A DNA stretch of 64,000 nucleotides from an uncultured Prevotellaceae bacterium. Lineage in GTDB: Bacteria; Bacteroidota; Bacteroidia; Bacteroidales; Bacteroidaceae. The stretch covers positions 1-64,000 of the forward strand of contig OMWI01000013.1 of NCBI GenBank assembly GCA_900314715.1. The letters run 5' to 3'. Below, one piece after another: positions 34,317-44,900 of this stretch (the first letter of the stretch is position 1; every line of letters begins with the position of its first letter). Below the pieces are notes generated by a model that saw only the letters and a list, made by a program, of their open reading frames with translations, had not been told where the DNA came from and did not search any database. Position numbers and translations under genes: made by a program.

Positions 34317-35564
34317 ATGCAATACATCATACAAGCACCCCAACATCTTGATACTACCATCAAGTTGCCTGCGTCAAAGAGCATCAGTAACAGGGCTCTG
34401 ATTATTCATGCATTAGCTGGAGGGGAAATTATTCCAGACAACTTATCCGATTGCGACGATACCAACGTCATCGTGAATGCGTTTCGAAATATGCCCGATG
34501 TGATAGACATCATGGGAGCAGGCACGGCTATGCGTTTCATGACAGCATACCTTTCCGTTACACCAGGCGAACATACATTGACAGGAACGGAGAGAATGAA
34601 GCATCGTCCCATAGAAATACTGGTGGATGCACTTCGTTTATTGGGTGCTGATATCCAATATTTAAATGAAAAAGGCTATCCCCCACTCCGCATCAAAGGT
34701 AAAACGCTCAAAGGTGGAACGTTGGAAATACCAGGAACAGTAAGTTCTCAATACATCTCAGCATTACTGATGATTGCACCCATATTGAAAAACGGATTGG
34801 AACTTACGATGACTGGCGGCATTATCTCTCGTCCATATATCGACCTCACTTTATGGACGATGCGCGAATTCGGCGCAAAAGCAGATTGGACAGGTGGAGA
34901 TACTGTTACCGTTCAACCAGGCAATTATACTCAACGTCCTTACTTGATAGAGAACGACTGGAGTGCCGCATCGTATTGGTATGAAATATTGGCACTTAGC
35001 GACGATGAGGAAGCAACCGTCAAACTTACAGGGTTAATGGATGGTTCCAAACAAGGAGATTCCGTAACGAGATATATATTCTCTTTACTGGGTGTAAAGA
35101 CATTATTTGGCTCTAACAAACAAGGTAAACCCACAACCATAACACTAAAGAAAAATCGAAGAATCGTGCCTCGCCTTGATTATGATTTTATCAACTCACC
35201 CGACCTTGCCCAAACATTTGTTGTTTGTTGTTGTGCATTGGGTGTTCCTTTCCATTTTAAGGGATTATCAAGTCTGAAAATCAAGGAGACTGACCGTATA
35301 GAAGCCTTGAAAATTGAATTAAGGAAACTGGGATTCGTCATTAAGGATTTCAACAATTGCGAATTGATATGGGATGGAGAACGTTGTGAACCTACAATGG
35401 CTCCCATCGATACCTACGACGACCATCGTATGGCTCTGTCGTTTGCTCCTTTGGCCATGAAATACCCAGAGATTAAGATTAACAATCCATTGGTTGTCAC
35501 TAAATCATATCCTGCGTTTTGGAACGACATGAAACAAGCAGGATTTACGATTGAAAGCATTTAA
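34317..35564 (+). CDS. aroA: 3-phosphoshikimate 1-carboxyvinyltransferase (EPSP synthase)
   Basis: A 415-residue cytoplasmic enzyme of the shikimate pathway that joins PEP to shikimate-3-phosphate. Recognisable sites are LPASKSISNRALI (PEP/S3P-binding Lys and Ser-Asn-Arg), GAGTAMRFM (class-specific GxGTxxR), GTVSSQYISALL, KETDRIEAL and the late DDHRMALSFAPLA. The GAGTAMRFM form has Ala where many enzymes have NAGTA/T, and the length is slightly short compared with 427 in E. coli, as common in Bacteroidales. It follows the M43 protease gene by 6 nt and precedes the small membrane protein gene by 18 nt. Confidence 0.96.
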   Translation: MQYIIQAPQHLDTTIKLPASKSISNRALIIHALAGGEIIPDNLSDCDDTNVIVNAFRNMPDVIDIMGAGTAMRFMTAYLSVTPGEHTLTGTERMKHRPIEILVDALRLLGADIQYLNEKGYPPLRIKGKTLKGGTLEIPGTVSSQYISALLMIAPILKNGLELTMTGGIISRPYIDLTLWTMREFGAKADWTGGDTVTVQPGNYTQRPYLIENDWSAASYWYEILALSDDEEATVKLTGLMDGSKQGDSVTRYIFSLLGVKTLFGSNKQGKPTTITLKKNRRIVPRLDYDFINSPDLAQTFVVCCCALGVPFHFKGLSSLKIKETDRIEALKIELRKLGFVIKDFNNCELIWDGERCEPTMAPIDTYDDHRMALSFAPLAMKYPEIKINNPLVVTKSYPAFWNDMKQAGFTIESI

Positions 35565-35582
35565 TTACTCACTTATTAGATT

Positions 35583-35966
35583 ATGAGTTACGTCACGTTT
35601 TGCGTCATTGCCTTGTTGATAATTACAGGTTGTTACTTGTTGTTTGCCAAGACGACACGTGGCGAAGACATTCATGTGCCTACAACAGATTGTAGTAGTT
35701 GTAATGGTGCCAATGAAAAATGTGAGCAGACCTGCATGATGGAAGCCTCTTTGAACGATATTGAGTATTTTGATGATGAAGAACTGGACACTTTCAAAGG
35801 AAGAGCATCCAATAGTTATACTGACGAGGAAGCAGAGAAGTTCAGCTACGTCATGGAAACGATGAATCCAAAGGAGGTGAAAGATTGGAATCGTAGTCTT
35901 TGTTTGAGAGGTATAAATGTGCCCGATCAAATCAAAGATGAGTTATTTTTGCTTATGGAAACTTAA
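35583..35966 (+). CDS. Small membrane-anchored Cys-rich protein of unknown function
   Basis: A 127-residue protein with one N-terminal membrane segment (FCVIALLIITGCYLLFA), then a cysteine cluster with spacing C-x2-C-x6-C-x3-C (CSSCNGANEKCEQTC) and an acidic alpha-helical C-terminal region. The cluster could bind an Fe-S centre or zinc. I do not recognise a named family. It lies 18 nt after aroA and 81 nt before the PorW-like gene, all in the same direction, so it may be co-transcribed with either. The cytoplasmic versus periplasmic placement of the cysteines is not settled by the sequence. Confidence 0.65.
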   Translation: MSYVTFCVIALLIITGCYLLFAKTTRGEDIHVPTTDCSSCNGANEKCEQTCMMEASLNDIEYFDDEELDTFKGRASNSYTDEEAEKFSYVMETMNPKEVKDWNRSLCLRGINVPDQIKDELFLLMET

Positions 35967-36047
35967 ATGGTATGAATCTTTTCATTATCAACGTGAATTA
36001 CACCACTTTCCAGACAATAAAACAACCTGTTTTTCAGTTAAATAAAC

Positions 36048-39000
36048 ATGCGGTTGCATAAAATGAGACATATCATCCCCCTTATACTGTTGGTCTGCAT
36101 AGGATTGACAGTGGGATGTTCTACGCAAAAAAACACGGCGAAGAGCAGATGGTGGCACTCATTTAATGCACGATACAATACATATTACAACGGAACATTA
36201 GCTTACATTGACGGTAGCGAGGAAAAGGAAAAAGGCAACAAAGACAATTTTACCGAGATATTGCCATTGTATACCGTAGGCAACAAGAAAAGCAGGGAAT
36301 TAGGCAAGGGAAACTTTGACAAGGCTATAGAAAAGAGTCAAAAAGCCATCAAGTTACATAGCATCAAGAAACGTCCCGAATGGACCAAGAAACGCAGAAA
36401 GACAGAGAAAGACCTTGAATGGTTGAACAGGAAAGAATACAATCCGATGCTGTGGAAGGCATGGATGCTTATGGGACGTTCACAATTCCATCAAGGAGCT
36501 TTCGATGAAGCAGCCTCAACTTTTGCTTATATGGGTAGGTTGTATCAAACACAACCTGCCATTTATGGTAGGGCTCGTGCATGGTTAGCCAAATGTTATA
36601 TAGAGCAAGATTGGATATACGATGCGGAAGATGTCATTCGTAACATGCGCCGCGATTCTATTCATTGGAGCGCTCAAAAGGAATGGGATTACACATACGC
36701 CGACTATTTTATTCACATTGGCGATTACGAACAAGCGATTCCTTATCTCAGAAAGGTCATTAAGCATGAGATGCGAAAGAAGCAAAAAGCGCGCGAGTGG
36801 TATCTGATGGGACAATTGGAAAATGCATTGGGTCATAGGGAAGCTGCTTATAAGGCTTACAAACGTGTCGGCAGACTCAATCCTCCATACGAAGTGGCAT
36901 TCAATGCCAAGATTGCCATGACTGAAGTAATGGCAGAAGGACAATGGAAAAAGATGATTAGCCAACTGAAACGAATGGCTCGCTCTGATAACAACAAAGA
37001 ATATCTTGACCAGGTTTATTATGCCATTGGCAACATCTATCTTTCACAAAAAGATACGCTCAAAGCCATCAGCGCATACGAAACGGGTAACCAAAAGGCT
37101 ACTCGTAGTGGTATAGAAAAAGGTGTGTTGTTATTGAAGTTGGGCGACATCTATTGGGAATTGGAGAAATTCAGCGATGCTCAACGATGCTATGGCGAAG
37201 CAATCGGCCTACTTGACAAGGAACGTAAAGACTATGAGCAATTGTCTCAAAGGTCAAAGATATTGGACGAATTGGCTCCCTATACCGATGCCGTTCACTT
37301 GCAAGACTCATTACAAGCTCTTGCCAAGATGGATGAAAAGGAAAGAAACGAAGCCATCGACCGTGTGATAGAGGCTCTCAAGAAAAAGGAAAAGGAAGAA
37401 AAGAAATTACAGGCAGAAGCCAATGCGCAACAAGTAATGCAACGCAATGGGGCTATCGGCAATCGGAATAACCCCCAGAACAATACTCCCACCCCACAAA
37501 CAGGAACACAACAAAATGGTAAGTGGTATTTCTATAATCCCATGGCCGTACAACAGGGTAAGCAATCTTTCGAAAAGTTGTGGGGAAAGCGTGAAAACGT
37601 AGACAACTGGCAACGTGTTAACAAGACGGTAGTTGCTGGTGTTGGTTCTGAGGAATTTCCTGAGATGACACAAGAACAATTGGATTCCATTGCCAAGGAA
37701 GAAGCTATCCAAGATTCATTGGAACAAGTTAAGGATAGTGCCCAAAACGACCCACACAAACGTGAGTATTACTTAGCACAAATACCTTTTACCGAAGAAC
37801 AATTATTAGCAAGCAACTTAATTCTCGAAGATGGTTTGTTTAATTCAGGCGTTATCTTCAAGGATAAACTCAATAATTTACCATTGAGCGAAAAGGCATT
37901 GCGCCGACTTACTGATGAATATCCCGACTTTGAAAACATGGACGCGGTGTATTATCACCTATTCTTATTATATAATAGGATGAATATGCCTGCCATTGCA
38001 GATGGGTATATAGAAAAGCTCAAGGAGAATTTCCCAGAAAGCCAATGGACAGGTATCTTATCAGATCCGTACTTCAAAGAGAATGCCATCTTCGGCGAGC
38101 ACATGGAAGATTCGTTGTATGCAGCTACGTATGACGCCTTCAAAGACAATCGCTATGATGAGGTGAAAAGCAACTCTCGCATATCCGAAGAACGTTTCCC
38201 ATTGGGAGCCAATAGAGATAAATTCCTATTCATTAATGGTTTAGGAAAACTCAATGACGGCGATGGAGATGGTTGTTTGGCAGACATGAACACCATCGTC
38301 GAGAAATTCCCGCAAAGTAAACTGGCAGAGATGGCTGGTATGATTGTCAATGGCGTAAAGGCAGGAAAACAATTATATGGAGGTAAGTTCGACTTAGGCG
38401 ACGTATGGAGCAGGAGAAGTGTCGTTCTCAGTGATAGCGATTCCATTAATGCCAAAAAACTTTCGCCAGAGCGAAATATCGACTTCCTATTTATGGTTGT
38501 GTATAAGCCAGACTCGGTTAACGAGAATCAATTGCTATACGAATTGGCACGATACAACTTTACCAGTTATATGGTGCGCAACTTTGACATCACTATCGAG
38601 CAAGACGAATTGGGATTGCATCACATGCAAGTATCTGGATTTAGGAACTACGATGAAGCCTTGCAATATGCCCGCGAACTATATCAACAAGCCAATATCG
38701 TGAAACGATTGGGTAAGAGTCGATCTATTGTCATCAGTACCGAAAACTTGCCCTTACTTGGCAAGCAGTTCAGTTATGATGACTACGACGAATTCTACAC
38801 CAAGCACTTTGCACCATTGAAAGTAAGTACGTTCGACTTACTCTCCGAACCTGCTGAGTTGGGTTACGATAAGGAAGACGACATACCTATGCCTACCACC
38901 GAAGAGGAAGTGGATAAGGCATTAGATGATATGTTCATCGATAGTGGTGGAGGCAATGGTGGTGCTGTAAACAACCAAGAAGATGACATCGTGATTGAAG

Positions 39001-39440
39001 AGGAAAATAACAAGCAAGGCAATAACACGAATGTAGATGAGGGTACAACCATCATTGACGAACCCGTGAAGACGAACAACAATCGTGTGAATGAGGAAGT
39101 GGACAACAATATCATCATAGAGGAACCCGTCAAGAAGCAACAACAAGTGGAAGACGACAATGAAATCATCATCGAAGATAATCCCGTGAACAAGCAAGTT
39201 ATCAACGATGACTCTGACGTGATTATCATTGAGGATACGAACAATAAAAAACAGCAACAGGAATCTGATGATTACATCATTATCGAAGACACAAATAACA
39301 AGAAACAACAACAGACGGAAGATGTTATCATCATCGACGATGAACCTGATTTAAAGACAAACAATAAGCAGAAGAAGCAAGAAGTCAAGGAAGACAGCAT
39401 AGACATCGAGGATGAGTATTATGACTTAGGTGGTTTTTAA
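36048..39440 (+). CDS. porW: PorW/SprE-like TPR lipoprotein of the type IX secretion system
   Basis: A 1130-residue lipoprotein (lipobox VGC near residue 23, followed by STQKNTAKSRWWHSFNARYNTYYNG, the typical PorW/SprE opening). Residues about 100-420 are tetratricopeptide repeats; a second helical region follows to about 900. PorW/SprE links the type IX core and ring and is required for secretion of CTD-bearing proteins. Unusual is the last ~170 residues: a low-complexity acidic tail made of recurrent I-I-I-E-D / N-N-K-K-Q-Q-Q units, ending in EDEYYDLGGF. The gene is followed after 25 nt by porX, which fits a shared role. An alternative start at 36063 would shorten it by 5 residues. Confidence 0.85.
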   Translation: MRLHKMRHIIPLILLVCIGLTVGCSTQKNTAKSRWWHSFNARYNTYYNGTLAYIDGSEEKEKGNKDNFTEILPLYTVGNKKSRELGKGNFDKAIEKSQKAIKLHSIKKRPEWTKKRRKTEKDLEWLNRKEYNPMLWKAWMLMGRSQFHQGAFDEAASTFAYMGRLYQTQPAIYGRARAWLAKCYIEQDWIYDAEDVIRNMRRDSIHWSAQKEWDYTYADYFIHIGDYEQAIPYLRKVIKHEMRKKQKAREWYLMGQLENALGHREAAYKAYKRVGRLNPPYEVAFNAKIAMTEVMAEGQWKKMISQLKRMARSDNNKEYLDQVYYAIGNIYLSQKDTLKAISAYETGNQKATRSGIEKGVLLLKLGDIYWELEKFSDAQRCYGEAIGLLDKERKDYEQLSQRSKILDELAPYTDAVHLQDSLQALAKMDEKERNEAIDRVIEALKKKEKEEKKLQAEANAQQVMQRNGAIGNRNNPQNNTPTPQTGTQQNGKWYFYNPMAVQQGKQSFEKLWGKRENVDNWQRVNKTVVAGVGSEEFPEMTQEQLDSIAKEEAIQDSLEQVKDSAQNDPHKREYYLAQIPFTEEQLLASNLILEDGLFNSGVIFKDKLNNLPLSEKALRRLTDEYPDFENMDAVYYHLFLLYNRMNMPAIADGYIEKLKENFPESQWTGILSDPYFKENAIFGEHMEDSLYAATYDAFKDNRYDEVKSNSRISEERFPLGANRDKFLFINGLGKLNDGDGDGCLADMNTIVEKFPQSKLAEMAGMIVNGVKAGKQLYGGKFDLGDVWSRRSVVLSDSDSINAKKLSPERNIDFLFMVVYKPDSVNENQLLYELARYNFTSYMVRNFDITIEQDELGLHHMQVSGFRNYDEALQYARELYQQANIVKRLGKSRSIVISTENLPLLGKQFSYDDYDEFYTKHFAPLKVSTFDLLSEPAELGYDKEDDIPMPTTEEEVDKALDDMFIDSGGGNGGAVNNQEDDIVIEEENNKQGNNTNVDEGTTIIDEPVKTNNNRVNEEVDNNIIIEEPVKKQQQVEDDNEIIIEDNPVNKQVINDDSDVIIIEDTNNKKQQQESDDYIIIEDTNNKKQQQTEDVIIIDDEPDLKTNNKQKKQEVKEDSIDIEDEYYDLGGF

Positions 39441-39465
39441 GGTATTCATGTAAAAAGATTGAAAT

Positions 39466-41022
39466 ATGAGTAATGGATTGATATTATGGGTAGACGATGA
39501 GATAGAATTGCTCAAGGCACACATCATTTTTCTCGAAAAGCGAGGATATGAGGTTATCACCGTGAGCAATGGAACTGATGCCATTGACCAATGTAGGCAA
39601 CATACATTCGACCTAATTATGCTCGACGAGATGATGCCTGGTTTGACAGGACTTGAAACACTGCAAAGAATTAAGGAGATAACTCCCACCACTCCCGTCG
39701 TGATGTGTACCAAGAGTGAGGAAGAGAATATCATGGACCAAGCCATTGGCAGCAAGATTGCCGATTACCTCATCAAGCCCGTCAATCCCAGTCAGATTCT
39801 TCTAACGTTAAAGAAAAACATCCATCGCAAGGAGATTGTAACAGAAGTAACGCAATCGGGCTACCAACAAAACTTCATGGATATCTCCATTCAAATATCT
39901 GACTGTAAGACTTTTGAAGATTGGCAAAATGTCTACCGCCGATTGGTACATTGGGAATTGGAACTCAGCAGTACCGATAGCAACATGACCGAGATATTGC
40001 AGACACAAAAGGAAGAAGCCAATATCGGATTTGCTAAGTTCATCAAGAACAACTATATGAATTGGGTGAATCCACAGCAACAAGGAGAACGTCCCATGAT
40101 GAGTCCCGATATCTTTAAGAAAAAGATATTCCCCTTGCTGAACGATGGACAAAAGGTTTTCCTCATCGTCATCGATAATTTCAGGTACGACCAATGGCGA
40201 AGCATCACACAAGAGATTAGCGACATGTTCGATGTTGACGAAGACATGTACTTGAGCATTCTGCCCACAGCCACCCAATATGCCAGAAATGCCATATTCA
40301 GCGGTTTGATGCCTAATAAGATTGCGCAAATGTTTCCTGACCTTTGGGTTGACGAGGATGAAGAAGAAGGAAAGAACATCAACGAAGCTCCGCTCATCGG
40401 AACGCAAATTGAGCGCTACAGAAGACACGATAGTTATACGTATCATAAAATCAACAACTCTGTGGATGCGGAAAAATTCATCCAACAATTGAATCAGTTC
40501 AAGAATGTCGATCTCAACGTGGTGGTATTTAATTTCATTGACATGCTTTCTCACGCTCGAACAGAGTCGAGGATGGTGAGAGAACTTGCTAACAACGAGA
40601 GTGCATATCGTTCTATCACACTCAGTTGGTTCCGTCATTCTGTCATGGCAGACCTTTTCAAGATTCTCGCCCAAACAGATTATAAGATAGTCATTACCAC
40701 AGACCATGGTTCGATACGCGCATCAAAGCCATTGAAGATTATCGGAGACAGAAATACTAATACCAACTTGCGTTACAAATTGGGTAAGAACTTGAGCTAC
40801 AATCCAAAGGAAGTGTTTACCATCAAGGAACCGAATAAGGCACAACTTCCATCACCCAACCTCAGTACGTCATACGTCTTTGCTACGGGTGATGCATTCT
40901 TCGCCTATCCCAATAATTATAATTACTACGTGTCATATTATAAAGACACCTTCCAACATGGAGGAATCTCTATGGAAGAAATGATTATTCCTATTGTTAC
41001 ACTTACAGCAAGAAAAAGATGA
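39466..41022 (+). CDS. porX: PorX, response regulator with PglZ domain (type IX secretion control)
   Basis: A 518-residue two-domain protein. Residues 1-120 are a CheY-like receiver (LILWVDDEIE acidic pocket, phospho-acceptor Asp54 in LIMLDEMMPG, Lys in DYLIKPVNP). Residues about 200-518 are a PglZ/alkaline-phosphatase-like domain (VIDNFRYDQWR, ITTDHGSIRASKPL with metal-binding Asp-His, and a late FQHGGISMEEMIIPI with another metal His). This arrangement defines PorX, which with the histidine kinase PorY controls type IX secretion genes and hydrolyses cyclic and linear oligonucleotides in studied homologues. No kinase gene is adjacent. It follows porW and overlaps tsaE by 4 nt (ATGA). Confidence 0.93.
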   Translation: MSNGLILWVDDEIELLKAHIIFLEKRGYEVITVSNGTDAIDQCRQHTFDLIMLDEMMPGLTGLETLQRIKEITPTTPVVMCTKSEEENIMDQAIGSKIADYLIKPVNPSQILLTLKKNIHRKEIVTEVTQSGYQQNFMDISIQISDCKTFEDWQNVYRRLVHWELELSSTDSNMTEILQTQKEEANIGFAKFIKNNYMNWVNPQQQGERPMMSPDIFKKKIFPLLNDGQKVFLIVIDNFRYDQWRSITQEISDMFDVDEDMYLSILPTATQYARNAIFSGLMPNKIAQMFPDLWVDEDEEEGKNINEAPLIGTQIERYRRHDSYTYHKINNSVDAEKFIQQLNQFKNVDLNVVVFNFIDMLSHARTESRMVRELANNESAYRSITLSWFRHSVMADLFKILAQTDYKIVITTDHGSIRASKPLKIIGDRNTNTNLRYKLGKNLSYNPKEVFTIKEPNKAQLPSPNLSTSYVFATGDAFFAYPNNYNYYVSYYKDTFQHGGISMEEMIIPIVTLTARKR

Positions 41023-41453
41023 AACACATAAAGATAGAATCATTAGAGCAAATCCAAGATGCCGCCAAGCAATTCATTGCACAAATGGGTACGGCAAAAG
41101 TTTTCGCTTTCTACGGAAAGATGGGAGCAGGAAAAACCACGTTTATCAAGGCTATTTGCGAACAATTGGGAGTAGAAGATGTCATTACCTCACCAACGTT
41201 TGCCATTGTTAATGAGTATACGGTCAATCATCCCTCCCCCATTGCATCCGTTATCTATCACTTCGACTTCTACCGAATCAAGAAAATGGAAGAGGTATAT
41301 GACATGGGTTATGAGGACTATTTCTACAGCGGTGCCCTCTGCTTTCTTGAATGGCCCGAATTAATTGAGGAATTACTTCCTGAAGATGCCGTGAAGGTCA
41401 CCATTCAAGAAAATGAGGACGGTACGAGAGAGGTTGTCATGAGTACTACCTAA
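41019..41453 (+). CDS. tsaE: tRNA threonylcarbamoyladenosine biosynthesis ATPase TsaE
   Basis: A 144-residue P-loop ATPase. FYGKMGAGKTTFIKAI is the Walker A site, TSPTFAIVNEY the switch region and FDFYRIKKMEEVYDMGYEDYF the family-typical segment, followed by CFLEWPELIEELLPE. TsaE works with TsaB and TsaD in making t6A37 of tRNAs that read ANN codons. Its ATG overlaps the porX stop (ATGA), so translation is coupled. A bidirectional terminator follows at 41517-41555. Confidence 0.96.
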   Translation: MKHIKIESLEQIQDAAKQFIAQMGTAKVFAFYGKMGAGKTTFIKAICEQLGVEDVITSPTFAIVNEYTVNHPSPIASVIYHFDFYRIKKMEEVYDMGYEDYFYSGALCFLEWPELIEELLPEDAVKVTIQENEDGTREVVMSTT

Positions 41454-41516
41454 CTATACATTTCACAAGTGCAACTACACATTCTACAACACTAACGTAT
41501 CATTCCACACATAAAA

Positions 41517-41562
41517 AACGAAGATGTTTCCTTTTCATGCGGATACATCTTCGTTATTTTTT
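41517..41562. terminator. Bidirectional terminator between tsaE and trxA
   Basis: Perfect 11-bp arms at 41517-41527 and 41545-41555 with A-run before and T-run after. It serves the convergent tsaE (+) and trxA (-) transcripts. Confidence 0.9.
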
Positions 41563-41579
41563 GTGATATTCAATAAGAC

Positions 41580-41894
41580 TTACAGCAAGTCCTTAAACTT
41601 CTCGTCAAGTGTAGCTTTCTGGGCAGCACCAACAAACTTGTCTACCAATTCACCATTCTTAAAGAACAGGATGGTAGGAATGTTACGGATACCAAAGTCC
41701 ATAGCAAGTTCATCATTTTCTTCAACGTCACACTTTCCAACGACAACCTTTCCATCGTATTCCTTGGCAAGTTCTGAGATGATTGGTCCAACCATACGAC
41801 ATGGTCCACACCATGTTGCCCAAAAATCTACTACTAATGGCAATTCACCATTCTTATAACTCTCGAAATTCTCTGTTGTTATTTGTACTTCCAT
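41580..41894 (-). CDS. trxA: Thioredoxin
   Basis: From the ATG at 41894 the product is 104 residues, the usual thioredoxin length. FWATWCGPCRM holds the redox-active CGPC pair and NIPTILFFKNGE the cis-Pro loop. It reduces protein disulfides in the cytoplasm. A longer frame from 41933 is rejected because the promoter (-7 box at 41921-41928) would lie inside it. The gene follows dnaE on the same strand but has its own promoter. Confidence 0.95.
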   Translation of the reverse strand: MEVQITTENFESYKNGELPLVVDFWATWCGPCRMVGPIISELAKEYDGKVVVGKCDVEENDELAMDFGIRNIPTILFFKNGELVDKFVGAAQKATLDEKFKDLL

Positions 41895-41920
41895 TTTGTT
41901 TGATATTAATGATATTTCTG

Positions 41921-41952
41921 CAAATTTACTCATTTAATCTATACCCTGCAAA
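41921..41952 (-). promoter_or_regulatory. Promoter of trxA
   Basis: On the minus strand, -33 TTTG (41952-41949) and -7 TAAATTTG (41928-41921) with a 20-nt spacer. The ATG at 41894 is 26 nt downstream. Confidence 0.8.
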
Positions 41953-41964
41953 CAATTTGCCAAA

Positions 41965-44900
41965 TTAATTTACTTGATATGACATGTCATCATGGCACTC
42001 AATATATGACACCAAATCGTTCTTGAGATAGATGTTTTTCGTTCTCGAACGCAAAGTGAGATTGGTATTGTGTTCCTTATCAATGATTTGAAACAACAAT
42101 TGCGTCTTGCCAGGACTATCAGCCACCATCGTAGCAATGTCTGACACGATGGTCTCGTCTATGGCAGAACTGTCTATGGTAATAGTAAATCGCTCAATCT
42201 GCTCGTCCTTTACCGTCTGCATATATTGAATATTGGTAATGCGGAGGTCATGAATGTTAGGATCATGCTGGCGAGGAACACATTCTGCATGAATGAATAC
42301 AATGCAACCTTCTGCCAACATACCTTTCCATTTTCCCCAATCTTCTCCGAATAATGCCAATTCACCATTGCCTTCAAAGTCTTCCAATGTTACGAATCCA
42401 CATGGTTTTCCCTTTTTCGTGAATTTCGATTTCACGCCTGTCACGATACCTCCCACCGTGATATTCTTTCTCTTGACGAGCGTTTCCTTATCACCCATCT
42501 CCTTACAATGCGTATTACACATACACTTGAGAATGATTCGATAGTCATCCAACGGATGAGCAGACAGGTAAATACCCACCAAATCGCGCTCACGGTTCAA
42601 CTTCTCAATCGTACTCCATGTCTCACCCTCAGGTATGGGAGGATTGGCAATCTCTATTGCATCAGATGCACCAAACAACGAATTTTGTGCTTCAAACTTC
42701 TCCATTTGATAAAGCTGACCATAACGCAACAAGACATCCAAGAAAGTCACACCTTTAGAATCCAAAGCAAAAAAGTTCTCACGTGGGATATTAAAACTGT
42801 CGAATCCACCACTCAATGCGAGACTTTCAAATGCCTTTCTATTGACAGCATTGAGATTCACGCGTCTGGCAAAGTCGTATATATCCTTATATTGTCCGTT
42901 CTTTTCGCGCTCATCAATAATAGCTTGCGCTGCACCGTCACCCATTCCCTTGATGGCAGCAAGACCAAAGCGAATCTCTCCTTTCTTATTGACACCAAAC
43001 TTCTGATAACTTTCGTTCACGTCAGGACCCAACGTTGCAATGCCCATCGACTTACACTCGTCCATCAACTTGGTGATTTCTGTAATTTGGTCTCGTCTTC
43101 TACTCATGATGGCAGCCATAAACTCTGCAGGATAATTGGCTTTGAGATAAGCAGTCTGAAAAGCCACCCAAGAATAACAAGCCGCATGACTCTTATTGAA
43201 TGCGTAGGAAGCGAACTTCTCCCAATCTGCCCAAATCTTTTCCAAAATTACAGGATCATGCCCGTTCTTCTTGCCACCTTCGAGGAACTTTGGTTTCATT
43301 TGGTCTACAATCTTCTTTTTCTTCTTTCCCATAGCCTTACGCAACGCATCGCTTTCTCCACGGGTGAAGTTTGCCAATTGTCGTGATAGAAGCATCACCT
43401 GCTCTTGATAAACCGTAATGCCATACGTGTCTTTCAGGTATTTCTCCATACAGGGAATATCATAGGTAATCTCCTCTTTGCCATTCTTTCTGGCGATAAA
43501 CTGAGGGATATAATCCATAGGACCTGGACGATAGAGGGCATTCATGGCAATAAGGTCTTCAAACACGGTAGGACACAAATCGCGTAAGTGTTTTTGCATA
43601 CCAGCTGATTCAAACTGGAATGTTCCAATGGTCCTTCCTTCTTGATAGAGTTTATAGGTCTTGGGGTCGTCAATGGGAATATTGTCTAAATCAATCTCAA
43701 TACCACGAGTTATCTTAATATTCTCAACAGCCTCTTTTAACTCTGATAATGTCTTCAATCCCAAGAAGTCCATCTTGATTAATCCCGTAGACTCAATCAC
43801 GTGTCCGTCATATTGCGTACAGTTGGTTTTCACGTCCTTGAAATCGGGATCGTCAGCCGTAGAAACTGGAACCCAATCGCTGATGGGGTCTCTACAAATA
43901 ATGAAACCACAGGCATGAATACCCGTACCACGCACCGTACCTTCAAGCATCTTAGCATATTTAATGGTATTACGCAACTTAGGATCGGCAGATGTCTCAG
44001 CTTGACGAAGTTCGGGTGTATACTTGATGGCATTGGGAAGATTCATCTTCATTCCGTCGGGCAATCTATCGGGGATAGCTTTACACAAGGCATTGGAAAT
44101 TTCCAATGGCACTTTCTCCACACGCGCCACATCCTTGATAGAGTTTTTGGTTGCCATACTACTATATGTAATAATGTGTGCGCAATTATCGTGTCCATAC
44201 TTATCCTCTACCCATCGCAACACCTTTCCTCTACCATCATCATCAAAGTCGGTATCGATATCTGGCAATGAGATACGGTCGGGATTCAGGAAACGCTCAA
44301 ACAGCAAGTCATATTTCAATGGGTCTATCTTGGTAATACCCAAACAATAGGCAACAACGGAACCTGCAGCGGAACCACGTCCTGGTCCTACCATCACGCC
44401 CAACTCCTCACGTGCTGAATTGATAAAGTCTTGTACTATCAAGAAGTAACCAGGGAATCCCATCGTCTTCATGATATGCAACTCAAAGTTTACGTGTTCT
44501 TTCACATTCTCGGGAATAGGACTGCCATATCTTCGTTCTGCACCTTCGTATGCCAACTTAGCCAAATAATCCGCCTCAAACTTGATTCGATATAGTTTGT
44601 CGAAGCCTCCTAAGTGCTGGATTTTTTTCAAGCCCTCTTCACGTGGCAATGGATTTTCCCCGTTTTCATCGGAAGTAAACTCCTTAAACAAGTCTTCTTC
44701 AGAAAACTTTTGGCGCCATTGTTCCTCTGTTCCGAACTCCTCTGGTATGGGGAAGAAAGGCATAATTGGGTCATGATCCAAACTATACATTTCCACCTTA
44801 TCTAATATTTCCAGCGTATTCGACAAGGCTTCAGGCACGTCGGCAAACACCTCGTTCATCTCCTCACGCGTCTTAAACCACTCTTGCTTGGAATATAACA

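Noticed and set aside
35944-35951. TATTTTTG as promoter of porW
   Set aside because: It lies inside the preceding coding region and has no spaced -33 box, so a chance match is likely.
39808-40707. 299-residue open frame on the minus strand
   Set aside because: Antisense of porX; no protein-like features.
42508-43386. 292-residue open frame on the plus strand
   Set aside because: It is the antisense of dnaE, whose motifs are clear on the minus strand.
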